A stretch of 64,000 nt of DNA from positions 1 through 64,000 of the forward strand of contig NZ_JAJCTH010000011.1 in NCBI RefSeq assembly GCF_020594515.1, written 5' to 3'. This document shows positions 1-7,788 of the stretch, piece by piece; within the stretch, counting starts at the first letter, position 1; each line of letters opens with the position of its first letter. The notes under the pieces were generated by a model that saw only the letters and a program-made list of their open reading frames with translations, was not told the DNA's origin and searched no databases. A program made the translations under genes and the position numbers. This DNA comes from Rhodoferax sp. U2-2l (GTDB taxonomy: Bacteria > Pseudomonadota > Gammaproteobacteria > Burkholderiales > Burkholderiaceae_C).

Positions 1-50
1 TACCATTGGTGCTTATCTGTATTGACTAAAGTGCTATCTATTTCGATGAT

Positions 51-395
51 TCAAACCATGGTGATGATGCCTGCGTCGCCCATGCGCTGCCAAGGCAGTC
101 CCAGCACCAGGGCATCGAGTTGGGCGCCGCTCAAAGTCACACGGTTGGAGCCATTGAACGCACTGGCCAGAGGCCACACGAAGTGGCCCTGGTGCAGCCG
201 TCTGGCTGCCAGCCAGATGCCAATGCCATCGTGCACCAGAACTTTGATGCGGGTGGCTCGTTTGTTGGCGAACAAATAGGCGGTATGCGGATGGGCCGCG
301 CCAAAGACTGAGATCACGCGGGCCAGGGCGGTGTCGGTACCAGCTCTCATGTCCAAGGGGCTGGTGGCCAGCCAGATGGCATCGATGCGGATCAT
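51..395 (-). CDS. tnpB: IS66 family accessory protein TnpB
   Basis: About 114 residues, starting at the ATG at 395 (MIRIDAIWLAT). It carries the hallmark TnpB segments LDMRAGTDTALARV, AYLFANKRATRIKVLVHDGIG and ALVLGLPWQRMG. IS66 TnpB is a small accessory protein required for transposition of many IS66 elements; its biochemical role is not settled. It follows tnpA closely (tnpA stop at 404), as in intact IS66 elements. A longer reading back to 428 is possible but would overlap the tnpA end. No frameshift is visible, so this copy looks intact. Confidence 0.85.
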   Translation of the reverse strand: MIRIDAIWLATSPLDMRAGTDTALARVISVFGAAHPHTAYLFANKRATRIKVLVHDGIGIWLAARRLHQGHFVWPLASAFNGSNRVTLSGAQLDALVLGLPWQRMGDAGIITMV

Positions 396-403
396 GTGAG
401 GGA

Positions 404-817
404 TTACTTGAGAATGGCCCGGGTCCATGGCGCCAGGTCATCGACTGCGCTACAGGGCCAGGTGATGATCATTGAGACTGTGCCTTTGCGAAGTTCTACC
501 TTGATGGGGTCTTTGTTCGCGGGTTCAGGCGTTGCAGTGGCAGGCAGTTTGACGGCAATGAATGCGGGCACCGGTGGTGAAGTGAGCAGCGACTGATCCG
601 TGGCGCTGCAGACGAGGCGTTGGTGGCGCCCACTTTGTTGGTGTTCTTTGAGCCAGCGGTGCAGGACGTTGGCGTTCATGCCATGTTGCCCGGCTATGGC
701 TGCAATGGAAGAACCGGGGATTTGGCAGGCCGCTACCAGCTCTGCTTTGAACTCGGCTGTGTAGGTTCGGTGGGTGCGTCGGGCCGGATACTTGGCGGGG
801 TCTGGGTCTTTGAGCAT
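404..817 (-). CDS. tnpA: IS66 family transposase orfA (TnpA), helix-turn-helix protein
   Basis: About 137 residues from the ATG at 817; an in-frame GTG at 844 is an alternative start. The N-terminal half has a transposase-8-like helix-turn-helix: RTYTAEFKAELVAACQIPG, then SIAAIAGQHGMNANVLHRWLKEH. This matches IS66 TnpA, which is thought to bind the element ends. The C-terminal half (VPAFIAVKLPATATPEP, KVELRKGTVSMIITWP) matches the usual orfA tail. The gene overlaps the leader of tnpB. The left IR lies about 55-80 bp upstream of this start, the expected spacing for the first gene of an IS66 element. Confidence 0.8.
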   Translation of the reverse strand: MLKDPDPAKYPARRTHRTYTAEFKAELVAACQIPGSSIAAIAGQHGMNANVLHRWLKEHQQSGRHQRLVCSATDQSLLTSPPVPAFIAVKLPATATPEPANKDPIKVELRKGTVSMIITWPCSAVDDLAPWTRAILK

Positions 818-871
818 GGTGTGCACGATGGGTTGCGTGCACACGATCTTGCGAGATGCGAGATCTCAATT

Positions 872-896
872 CAAGATAGGTTGGCTGGGCGCTTAC
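872..896 (-). repeat. IS66 terminal inverted repeat (outer end at 896)
   Basis: On the minus strand the sequence begins GTAAGCGCCCAGCCAACC at 896 and continues AT-rich. GTAAGCG is the common start of IS66-family termini. The matching right IR lies outside the window, so this call rests on one end only. Confidence 0.75.
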
Positions 897-928
897 CCCT
901 CACTGCGCAAGTATTGCTGCCGCCAGAT

Positions 929-973
929 AAACGAAACCCCGGTGTCTTGAAAGACAACCGGGGTTTCGTTTTG
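929..973 (-). terminator. Strong intrinsic terminator downstream of mtrB
   Basis: Positions 929-942 (aaacgaaaccccgg) pair perfectly with 958-971. An inner five-pair stem (944-948 with 951-955) extends the hairpin. It is flanked by A-runs on one side and T-runs on the other, so it can act in both directions. It lies 44 bp beyond the mtrB stop and marks the end of the electron-transfer block; it would also insulate the block from the IS66 element. Confidence 0.85.
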
Positions 974-1016
974 TAACCTTGAAACTCAGAACTTGTTCAC
1001 ACAGGACACGCCGCGG

Positions 1017-3254
1017 TCAGAAGTCGTAAGCCAGCGAGACACCTAGGAAATGCACATCGTATTGCGGACTCGTCTGATTGGTTCCAATCACGTTAGCCAT
1101 TGTCGTGGCCGTGACTTGATCAATTGACCAGTCGGCAGATGAATAACGCTCATAGATGTATTTCATTTTCACGGTCAGGTTCTTCTGAATCTGGTACTGA
1201 CCGAACAGATCAAGACGCGTCAGTTTTGTTTTCAAGTCAGGCATGGCCCCGGTGGTATTGGTCGCGTTCAATACAGAGGTCGTGCCAGTTGATGCGGCAT
1301 GGGTGATGTCACCTCCAATCTGATATTTGCTGGACGGCGTGTAACGAGCGCCAATACCAAAGGTCGTCGTTCTATCGTCGATGTCCGCAGTCCAATCAAC
1401 ACCGCCAGTAATCGCCCGGCTACCTCCGTTAAAAGCGTACGTGCGCTGTCCTGTCGTGTATTTATCGAAAGATGCAAACACATGTCCTGTCAACGTGTCA
1501 GACACGACATAGTTGGCATCCAGATTTACAGCCCAGCCTTTGGCCTTTTGCAAGCCATACTGCGATTTGTGGAAATCATCGTTCTTGTAGTCAATGGCGG
1601 CTTGGAGGTCGATTTTGTCGGTCGGAGTCACATTCAAAAATGCACGAACCTTGTCCCGTTTACGGGGCGCCATAAAGAACTTGTATTGGGCCGGCAAGTT
1701 GTCCCAGTAGCCGTTCAGCGGTAGCGAGGCGTCAAACTGGCCTATGGCATAGGCGGGTGTAAAGCTCGCCAAAAATGGAGCTGATGCATCGTAGTCACTA
1801 CCATTTGCCGCACGGGTCTTGCGATCAGAGTACGCATAGCTCAAACCACCTGAAACCATGTCACTGAAGTGCTGGTTCACTTCCGCTTTGACCGTGTGCT
1901 CCTTCTCTTCTGTGATGGCCTCAAACGTTTTCTCTGCCCACTCGTAATCGTAGCCAAACTTGAGCTTGGTATCGGGCGTCAAGTGGTAGTCCAGGTGCGC
2001 TTCAATTTGCTGCTTGGTGCTGCTTCCGGGCAGATTGGTACGATCCTTGGCACTGTTCGCTGCAGCCTGATTTTCTGAGTCCCCACCGATGTAGCGGTAC
2101 CTCGCCTGCGGCGTCTTGTTGTCTCGCTCGTCGTAGCGATAACCAGCAGACGCATGCAATTTGGGTGTCAGTTTTGACGACAGTTTCACATCCACGTGCG
2201 ACGTATCCACCCGGCCATCGAGCGATGTCCGAGGTAGTGCAACATTGCTCGTCAGGCCAGAGTTAATCGTGTACGGCAAGAAGGCGTCGTTTTGAGTCAT
2301 CCGGCCAAGCGACACACTGCCAGACAGACGCGTATCCGGCGTAATGGTGTAACCGCCGGCTGCACTGATTTGATGTGCCCGGTTGTCCGGTGGCAGACCA
2401 ATTTGACCTTGTGCAGTGCTTGCATTCGCCCAAACTGATGCTGCAAACGGATTGCTCCAAGTCAAACTGCTATTGGCATTGTCAAAGTAGGAGCCGAAGT
2501 AAGCAAACTGCAGTTGCAACTTCTTGTCCGTGTACCGCAGTTGTGCTTCAAGCTCGTCGGTGGTGTAGTCGATGGGCTCTGGTAGCAGCGCAGCACGCGG
2601 GTTGCCTCCGGAATTTCCCATCACCGCACCAATCAGGCGACTGCCGTCTCTCTTCTCACGCTTGACGCGCAACACCGCATCCCAGCCGCGCGCCAACTCT
2701 TTGGTGAGGCCAAAACTTAGTGAGTTTCTCTCGGTTTTTATGTCAAACGGACGCATGTTGCTGTCAATTTGACCCGCCATAGCTCCAGTAGTCGCACCAC
2801 GTACCCAGGGAGTGGGCAAGGTCAGATTGGCAGTACCGGGGTTGAGGAACGGCGTCTGGTAGCTGTCCAGGGACAACTTCGGTATCTCGTCGTATTCCAG
2901 ACTCAAGCCGTAATTACCCTGTTCGCCGCCCTCCAACTTCAAGTTGCGCGAATCCAGGCCAAGATTGAGCCCGGTAAGCGAGAAGTAATGGGTATTCGCC
3001 TCATTGCGATGGTTCAACTCGACATTACTGATCAGGTAGGCGCCTTTGTCGTTCATGCCGGTGTAATCACCAAACTTGAAACTGTTGGCATTTGTGAAAC
3101 CCACCCCAAGTTCAACCGTATTACCGGGCCGGGTGAGGCTGCGGATTTCATCGGCGTCTTGGGCCCAGGCAGCCGAATGACCGGCAACCCAGATGGCCGC
3201 AATCGAAGCCGCCAGGACGGTACGTGACAAGGAAGGACTCAATTTGTTAGTCAT
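1017..3254 (-). CDS. mtrB: MtrB/PioB-family decaheme-associated outer membrane porin
   Basis: 745 residues. A signal peptide (about 1-31, ending AAWAQ) is followed by alternating amphipathic strands throughout and a terminal aromatic residue (YDF), as expected for a large outer-membrane beta-barrel. MtrB-type porins sheath a decaheme MtrA-type cytochrome and form an electron conduit across the outer membrane. The gene lies 17 bp downstream of the decaheme gene, with a good AAGGAG ribosome site. I see no cysteine, so the N-terminal CXXC typical of Shewanella MtrB is absent; PioB/MtoB-like proteins also lack it. No mtrC-like outer-surface decaheme lipoprotein lies nearby, so the conduit may exchange electrons through MtrA itself or a partner encoded elsewhere. 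Direction (reduction or Fe(II)-type oxidation) cannot be read from sequence. Confidence 0.9.
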   Translation of the reverse strand: MTNKLSPSLSRTVLAASIAAIWVAGHSAAWAQDADEIRSLTRPGNTVELGVGFTNANSFKFGDYTGMNDKGAYLISNVELNHRNEANTHYFSLTGLNLGLDSRNLKLEGGEQGNYGLSLEYDEIPKLSLDSYQTPFLNPGTANLTLPTPWVRGATTGAMAGQIDSNMRPFDIKTERNSLSFGLTKELARGWDAVLRVKREKRDGSRLIGAVMGNSGGNPRAALLPEPIDYTTDELEAQLRYTDKKLQLQFAYFGSYFDNANSSLTWSNPFAASVWANASTAQGQIGLPPDNRAHQISAAGGYTITPDTRLSGSVSLGRMTQNDAFLPYTINSGLTSNVALPRTSLDGRVDTSHVDVKLSSKLTPKLHASAGYRYDERDNKTPQARYRYIGGDSENQAAANSAKDRTNLPGSSTKQQIEAHLDYHLTPDTKLKFGYDYEWAEKTFEAITEEKEHTVKAEVNQHFSDMVSGGLSYAYSDRKTRAANGSDYDASAPFLASFTPAYAIGQFDASLPLNGYWDNLPAQYKFFMAPRKRDKVRAFLNVTPTDKIDLQAAIDYKNDDFHKSQYGLQKAKGWAVNLDANYVVSDTLTGHVFASFDKYTTGQRTYAFNGGSRAITGGVDWTADIDDRTTTFGIGARYTPSSKYQIGGDITHAASTGTTSVLNATNTTGAMPDLKTKLTRLDLFGQYQIQKNLTVKMKYIYERYSSADWSIDQVTATTMANVIGTNQTSPQYDVHFLGVSLAYDF

Positions 3255-3271
3255 TTTCTTCTCCTTCTAAA

Positions 3272-4261
3272 TCAACGTGTTTGGCGTACGCCGGATGGGT
3301 GGTTGCTGCCATGCACCTGGGTGTGGCAACTTGCACAGCTTCGGAGCAGAAGTTGCTGAGCGGCAGCAGTACCACCCGCGCTGGGCGGAAGACCTGTACC
3401 GCTGTAGGGGTTGCCAGGATGCCGTGTGAAGTCGTGACACTGCTGACACAGGTACGGCTGACGAGTTTTCAACATGGCGATGTTGTTCGAGCCGTGCGAG
3501 TTGTGGCAATTGAGACAGTTGTCGCTGGCGACGGGATGCTCAAACAGGAAGGGGCCGCGCTTTTCCGTGTGGCAGGTATAGCAGGTCTCATTGACCGTGT
3601 TCTTGATGAGCTGCTTGGGGCCGGTGGAACCGTGCGGGTTGTGGCAACTGGAACACACCACTTTGCCCTCATTCATCGGGTGGTGCGATGCTTTGTTTGA
3701 TTCAGCGCGCTGCGTTTTGTGGCACGTGTAACAGACCTCTGCCTGTTGCGTTTTGTCTCGAACTTTGTCCTTTGCCCTGTGCACCGAGTGGCACGAGGAA
3801 CAACTGACATCGTTGGCGGCATGCACACCATTGTCCCAATGGATGTTGCTGCCACCCGCGTGGCAGGTCAGGCAAGTCTCGCTTTGCACTTTCGCGGAGG
3901 TTTGAGATTTTTTGCCAAAAATCACATCCGTTGCAGGTGGCTTGCTTGAGCCTTTGTGGTTCACATGCTTTTCACTGTTGCCATGGCAACTGGTACATGT
4001 TGGGGTACGGGAGTCGCCGGTCATGCCGTGACGCGTCTTGCCGATAGCCAGAACGGACGGATGCAAATCGAGCATGGTGGGCGTGGAGTCATCTGCCTCG
4101 TCATGACAACCGGTGCACTTGGCATCCCCTTTGAGGAACAGGTCGGCCGGCGGTTTGGCCACATCGGCCGCAAAGGCCGTGCCCGCCATCAACGCCAGTC
4201 CCAAGGCACCGCAGCGCAGGCCCAACGACAGGATGCGCTTGATCTTTGACAGTTGTCTCAT
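3272..4261 (-). CDS. mtrA: DmsE/MtrA-family decaheme c-type cytochrome
   Basis: 329 residues with a signal peptide (cleavage near AFA-AD, about residue 31). Ten CXXCH sites can be counted: CTGCH, CTSCH, CLTCH, CSSCH, CYTCH, CSSCH, CYTCH, CLNCH, CQQCH and CASCH. This is the size and heme number of MtrA, MtoA, PioA and DmsE. The protein should be periplasmic and partly inserted in the MtrB barrel, passing electrons between periplasmic carriers and the cell exterior. It is the first gene of the mtrA-mtrB unit. A terminator upstream (4392-4418) separates it from the cytochrome genes, and a near-consensus FNR box about 100 bp upstream suggests its own anaerobic promoter. Confidence 0.92.
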   Translation of the reverse strand: MRQLSKIKRILSLGLRCGALGLALMAGTAFAADVAKPPADLFLKGDAKCTGCHDEADDSTPTMLDLHPSVLAIGKTRHGMTGDSRTPTCTSCHGNSEKHVNHKGSSKPPATDVIFGKKSQTSAKVQSETCLTCHAGGSNIHWDNGVHAANDVSCSSCHSVHRAKDKVRDKTQQAEVCYTCHKTQRAESNKASHHPMNEGKVVCSSCHNPHGSTGPKQLIKNTVNETCYTCHTEKRGPFLFEHPVASDNCLNCHNSHGSNNIAMLKTRQPYLCQQCHDFTRHPGNPYSGTGLPPSAGGTAAAQQLLLRSCASCHTQVHGSNHPSGVRQTR

Positions 4262-4359
4262 ATTTGTACCTTTACGTTAACTTCACACTGCAGACACAGT
4301 TCATGATAAATCCGCATGAGCCGTGCGGGCATTGTTTTTGGCTTTGTAGCAACTTTTTT

Positions 4360-4373
4360 TTGATCTAAGTCAA
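4360..4373 (-). promoter_or_regulatory. Candidate FNR/ANR box upstream of mtrA
   Basis: TTGAT-CTAA-GTCAA differs by one base from the FNR consensus TTGAT-N4-ATCAA. Its centre is about 105 bp upstream of the mtrA start. If it acts as a class II site (-41.5), transcription would start near 4325, with an AACAAT -10-like hexamer around 4332-4337 on the minus strand and a leader of about 64 bases. The geometry is plausible for oxygen-regulated mtrAB expression. This is a motif match only. Confidence 0.5.
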
Positions 4374-4391
4374 TCGACTCAAACGATGAGC

Positions 4392-4418
4392 AAAAAAAAG
4401 CCCCGGATTTCCGGGGCC
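4392..4418 (-). terminator. Intrinsic terminator after the monoheme cytochrome gene
   Basis: On the minus strand GGCCCCGG, an AAAT loop and CCGGGGC are followed by eight T residues (4399-4392). It sits about 28 bp after the 4446-4790 gene and before mtrA. It therefore splits the molybdoenzyme/cytochrome unit from mtrAB. Confidence 0.85.
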
Positions 4419-4445
4419 ATCTGTGTCAAAAAAGACCTATCAGTG

Positions 4446-4790
4446 TTAGTGCGACAGGTACCACTCCGCGAGGTTTTTCAACTCTTTGGGGTCCTTGGTG
4501 TCAATGATCTTGTGATCTTCTTCTGTGCCGTCGGACAGTTTGACCTTCTGGCCTTCGGTCATGTTTTTGATGGCTTTGTCAATGCCGTCCGGCTTACCCT
4601 TGTACTTCTCGGCGATCTTCTTCATGGAAGGACCCTTTTTGTCTTTGTCGGGGGCATGGCACTTGAGACAGTCATTCTTCTTCGCCAATGACTTGGCAGC
4701 GTCAACATCCACTGCGGCATGCGCCGGTACGGCGGCACTCACGGCCAGCAAGAACGAGGCACTCAAAAGGGATAAAGACATTTTGCGCAT
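4446..4790 (-). CDS. Small class I c-type cytochrome (periplasmic, monoheme)
   Basis: 114 residues. A signal peptide ends near AHA-AVD (about residue 26), followed by a single heme site CLKCH (about 41-45). A methionine ligand is likely within the MKKIAEKYKG or ITEGQ-type segments; the family is cytochrome c551/c552-like. The mature domain is lysine-rich. It probably shuttles electrons in the periplasm between the cytochrome b/nonaheme module and partner enzymes or MtrA. An AAAGGAG ribosome site lies about 10 bp upstream of the ATG at 4790. It follows the cytochrome b gene by 72 bp and is closed by its own terminator. Confidence 0.85.
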   Translation of the reverse strand: MRKMSLSLLSASFLLAVSAAVPAHAAVDVDAAKSLAKKNDCLKCHAPDKDKKGPSMKKIAEKYKGKPDGIDKAIKNMTEGQKVKLSDGTEEDHKIIDTKDPKELKNLAEWYLSH

Positions 4791-4862
4791 GATGGGACTC
4801 CTTTAAGGTACGTTGACGAAAGTGGGATGCCAAAGGGGATGATGACTGCTGGCGTTAAAAGT

Positions 4863-5507
4863 TCAAGGCGTCTTGCTGTCAGGCACTTCCTCGTACCCCG
4901 TCACCATCGCCTTGATGTGTGCCGTCCGGGTGTGGCCGAGGGTGATCAGGTACAAGTGCATGATCAAAAACCCGGTGAACACGATGAACAGCAGCACGTG
5001 CACGGTATCGACCACCCGCACGCCGCCAAACAGGTCCACCAGGTATGAAAACCGCTTCACATCCCACAGCAGCAGGCCCGAGACAAACAGGATGGGCATC
5101 AGCAGCAGCATGATGATCTGGTACATCATGATCTGCAGCGGGTTGAACTTGTGGTGCATCGTGGGGTGATGCGGGTTTTCTTCACCCAGGAAGATGCCGT
5201 AGCCATAAAACTTGATCTGCCGCCAAGAGTCTTCAAAGTACTTCTTGGGGTTCATTTCGGGCAGGTAGACGGTGATCTTGTCGGTGAACAGGTAAAAACC
5301 CAGCCACAGGAAGAAGTTGCCAATCAGCACAAAACCCACCCAGTTATGGATGTTGATGGCGGTTCTGAACGGCAGCACTTGCACCATCTCCAGGTAGCGG
5401 ATCTGCAAGCCGGTGGCAATCAGGATCAGGAACCCCAGGGCGTTGACCCAGTGCCAGATGCGCACCGGCAGCGGGTGGATATAGACTTTTTTGTAAGCTG
5501 TTGTCAT
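4863..5507 (-). CDS. Cytochrome b561-type di-heme membrane subunit
   Basis: 214 residues with four predicted membrane helices (about 17-37, 55-76, 127-150, 163-190). Histidines are placed as in the cytochrome b561/Ni-Fe hydrogenase b-subunit family (His11 or His19 in helix 1, His54 in helix 2, His in VDTVHV and MHLYL in the last helix). Such subunits oxidise quinol or reduce quinone and pass electrons to a periplasmic partner. The start lies 9 bp after the stop of the nonaheme cytochrome gene, so the two are almost certainly a functional pair. In this cluster it could replace the NrfD-type membrane subunit that usually accompanies ArrA/PhsA/TtrA-type enzymes but is missing here. Confidence 0.88.
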   Translation of the reverse strand: MTTAYKKVYIHPLPVRIWHWVNALGFLILIATGLQIRYLEMVQVLPFRTAINIHNWVGFVLIGNFFLWLGFYLFTDKITVYLPEMNPKKYFEDSWRQIKFYGYGIFLGEENPHHPTMHHKFNPLQIMMYQIIMLLLMPILFVSGLLLWDVKRFSYLVDLFGGVRVVDTVHVLLFIVFTGFLIMHLYLITLGHTRTAHIKAMVTGYEEVPDSKTP

Positions 5508-5516
5508 GGCTCGACC

Positions 5517-6881
5517 TTATTTCTCAGCGGCGGTTTGGGCAGCTTGCCGTTGGGCCTTGAGCTTCTCGCGGCGGCCTTTGAAGAGCTGGTTGGCGGTCAG
5601 GTGGGCGATGGGCACACACAACACACCCAGCACCACCAGCACCAGCAGGTAGTCCAGCATTTTGATGCGGGTGCTGCCAATGGCGTAAAAGCCGCGCATG
5701 GTGCCCATGGCCGTGAGGGAGTTCAGCACCTCTTTCTCGACACCGTGGCGCATGGCGCGACCATCAGGGCCAGCCATGGTCAACACCACACTCTGGAACG
5801 GTGTGGCACCGGCCTGGTGGCAGATCTTGCAATCTTTCAGCGCCTTCTCTTTTTCAGCCAACTGGTGTGCGCTGACGCCTGAGCGCACTTCCAGACGACC
5901 ATTCAGGATGGCTTTGTTGTCGACGTTTTCCAGATTGAATTCTTTGAGGAAGCTGCGCAGCTCCCGCTCGTTCAGGCTGGTGTTGCCATCGTCTGCGGCC
6001 TGGGTGAGGCGCTCAAACTGGGGCACCCCTTTTTTCTCCAGCAGCTGGGCGCCGCCCACCGCATCCACCATGCGCAAATTCACCCGGCGTTGGGCGTCCG
6101 GCGCGTGGCATACCGGGCAAGAGATGGACTCGAAGTGGCGCCCCGAATTGGGCAGCCAGTCTTCGTGTTTGGCAGCAGCATCCTTGTGGCAGGTCAGGCA
6201 AGAGTCTTTGAGGGCGCTGCCCAACGAGGCCGCCTGGATCGCATGGGACTGGTGGCAGTCAGCACAGATGGGGGCGCTTTTGCCTTTGGCGACCCGCTCC
6301 AGGCCGTGCACGTCTTGCGCGTAAGCCTCAAAAATTTTCTTGTGGCAGTTGGCGCAGGGCACATTGGCAATCGGCTCCACCACCTTGATCGAGAGCTGGG
6401 TGTGCGAGTTGTGGCAGTCGGAACAGGTAGGCGCCTTGTCGCTGCCGTCGCTGACCAGCATGGCGTGAACGCTGTCCTTGTACTTGGCCACATTTTTCTT
6501 GTGGCAGGTGGTGCAGGAGTCCTGGTACGACATCCGATAGGCCCGTTTGCTCTCCATCGGCACCTCGACTTTGCCGTGGTTCTTTTCGTCGATGTCTTCG
6601 TGGCAGTCGGTGCAACTGGTTTCGTTGTGCATGGAGGCCAGGAAGTCTTTGGTCGAGATCATCAGCGACACGGTCTCGCCAGCCTCGGTTTTTTTAACCA
6701 GATGGTCCTTGCCGTCATGGCAGGTCTGGCAGGCCACGTCCTCCTCGGACAGCTCAATGTCGTCAGCGGCCTGCGCAGGCTGCCACCACAAGAGCATGAA
6801 CAAACACAAGATGGCCGACATCAGCAGCCCCGGGTGGAGCCGTGGGAACGTGGCACGAGGCAATGGAGGGGCACTTTTCAT
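5517..6881 (-). CDS. Membrane-anchored nonaheme c-type cytochrome
   Basis: 454 residues. An N-terminal signal/anchor (about 18-38) is followed by a periplasmic domain with nine CXXCH sites: CQTCH at 51, then CTDCH, CTTCH, CSDCH, CANCH, CADCH, CLTCH, CPVCH and a late CKICH near 350. There is a long heme-free stretch between sites 8 and 9. A C-terminal membrane helix (MLDYLLVLVVLGVLCVPIA) and a basic cytoplasmic tail complete the protein. It resembles cytochrome c3/NapC-NirT-like multiheme proteins but matches no named family I can place. The likely role is to link the adjacent cytochrome b and quinol pool to the periplasmic molybdoenzyme, the small cytochrome, or MtrA. Confidence 0.85.
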   Translation of the reverse strand: MKSAPPLPRATFPRLHPGLLMSAILCLFMLLWWQPAQAADDIELSEEDVACQTCHDGKDHLVKKTEAGETVSLMISTKDFLASMHNETSCTDCHEDIDEKNHGKVEVPMESKRAYRMSYQDSCTTCHKKNVAKYKDSVHAMLVSDGSDKAPTCSDCHNSHTQLSIKVVEPIANVPCANCHKKIFEAYAQDVHGLERVAKGKSAPICADCHQSHAIQAASLGSALKDSCLTCHKDAAAKHEDWLPNSGRHFESISCPVCHAPDAQRRVNLRMVDAVGGAQLLEKKGVPQFERLTQAADDGNTSLNERELRSFLKEFNLENVDNKAILNGRLEVRSGVSAHQLAEKEKALKDCKICHQAGATPFQSVVLTMAGPDGRAMRHGVEKEVLNSLTAMGTMRGFYAIGSTRIKMLDYLLVLVVLGVLCVPIAHLTANQLFKGRREKLKAQRQAAQTAAEK

Positions 6882-6957
6882 GGCATAAAACTTGGGTTGG
6901 CCGGTCTGGCGCGCAATTCGGTTCAGCGGATACGGCGGTGATGAGCGCGGGCTGTGC

Positions 6958-7152
6958 TCACTTGTGATCCGCCGTCTTGGGGGAAGCGGGTGTTCCCTGG
7001 AATTCGGCCTTGGCCAGCTGGATCAGTTTGCCCGGCAGCAACACAGCGTAGTACAGGCCAATGAAGGGCGATGCCAAAAACAGGGCCATGTTCTTCAGTC
7101 GGCCACCCGGTCGCACCGGGTTACCCAATGTGGTTTCAGATGATTTGGTCAT
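6958..7152 (-). CDS. Small conserved membrane protein of the cytochrome cluster
   Basis: 64 residues with one hydrophobic segment (about 22-42: MALFLASPFIGLYYAVLLPGK), then a short charged tail. I do not recognise a family. It lies 27 bp after mobB and 76 bp before the nonaheme gene, all on the same strand, so it is probably a minor membrane component or assembly factor of the nonaheme/cytochrome b module. A perfect FNR-type box lies only about 31 bp upstream of the ATG. If that box is a class II activator site, the true start may be the internal Met22 at 7089. Confidence 0.65.
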   Translation of the reverse strand: MTKSSETTLGNPVRPGGRLKNMALFLASPFIGLYYAVLLPGKLIQLAKAEFQGTPASPKTADHK

Positions 7153-7179
7153 GGATATCTTTGTTTTTGCGGTCCAACT

Positions 7180-7761
7180 TCATTGATCCATATCAATCGA
7201 TGAGGGTGATTCTATAGAGCTTGCCATGTAAATTGGCGACATCTGGCGCACTTCAGCACGGTTCAGGACAAAGTTGGCGATCCCGCTCAGGTCTGACAAA
7301 TCCAAAAAGGTCAATCCAGGTGTCACACCGGTTTGAGAAGGTGACCGGGGCGGCTTGTCACTGGCGATGGCCACAATTCCAGGCCAATCGGGCCATAAAG
7401 TTGGTTGCCCCAACCCATCCCGCCAGACTTCGAGCTTGGGAAAAACACCCTGTTTGAAGCCTTCAATCAACACCACATCACAGTCCTGCAGTCGGTCCAG
7501 CAAATAGTCCAACGGTGGCTCCGGCGCTCCACGCAGCTCATGCATCAGCGCCCATCGGTCATGGCCCAACAGCAGGACCTCTTTGCAACCCCCTTCGCGC
7601 AGGCGATAGGAGTCTTTGCCCGGGCGATCAATGTCGATGTTTTTGTGGCTGTGTTTGATCAATGACACCGACAAGCCACGCGAAGTGATCTCAGGCAGGA
7701 GCCGCTCCAACAAGGTGGTTTTGCCCATCCCGGAATGCCCCGTGATGCCAAAAATTTTCAT
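7180..7761 (-). CDS. mobB: Molybdopterin-guanine dinucleotide biosynthesis adapter MobB
   Basis: 193 residues. A Walker A P-loop (GHSGMGKTTL, residues 8-17) opens the protein, followed by SLIKHSHKN and DSYRLREGG, typical of MobB. VVLIEGFKQGVFPKLEVWR is the family Walker B region. MobB is a GTP-binding protein that assists MobA in making the bis-MGD cofactor used by DMSO-reductase-family enzymes. Its place directly behind the TorD-type chaperone (27 bp) and in the same operon as the molybdoenzyme fits that role. The C-terminal ~30 residues extend beyond the usual core and carry the FNR-like box in their DNA. Confidence 0.9.
   Translation of the reverse strand: MKIFGITGHSGMGKTTLLERLLPEITSRGLSVSLIKHSHKNIDIDRPGKDSYRLREGGCKEVLLLGHDRWALMHELRGAPEPPLDYLLDRLQDCDVVLIEGFKQGVFPKLEVWRDGLGQPTLWPDWPGIVAIASDKPPRSPSQTGVTPGLTFLDLSDLSGIANFVLNRAEVRQMSPIYMASSIESPSSIDMDQ
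7183..7196 (-). promoter_or_regulatory. Perfect FNR-type box in the mobB 3' end
   Basis: TTGAT-CCAT-ATCAA matches the FNR consensus exactly. It overlaps the last codons of mobB and precedes the small membrane protein and cytochrome genes on the minus strand. The spacing to the annotated ATG at 7152 is short for a class II activator site (start would fall near 7148). Either the downstream start is internal, or the box works in another geometry. Confidence 0.55.
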
Positions 7762-7788
7762 GATGCCCCCCTGAAAAAACCTGATGGA

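Larger units (their letters stand above)
1..896 (-). mobile_element. IS66-family insertion sequence, partial (left-hand end present)
   Basis: A tnpA-tnpB gene pair of the IS66 type reads leftwards and runs off the window edge. The outer end is visible at 896: read on the minus strand, the element starts GTAAGCGCC, the usual IS66 terminus, and the IR region continues to about 872. tnpC, the DDE transposase, would lie to the left; an ATG at 6-4 could be its start, but nothing more can be seen. The putative 8-bp target duplication on this side would be 897-904 (ccctcact); its partner is outside the window. The element sits 33 bp from the terminator of the cytochrome cluster, so it landed between transcription units. 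Confidence 0.85.
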
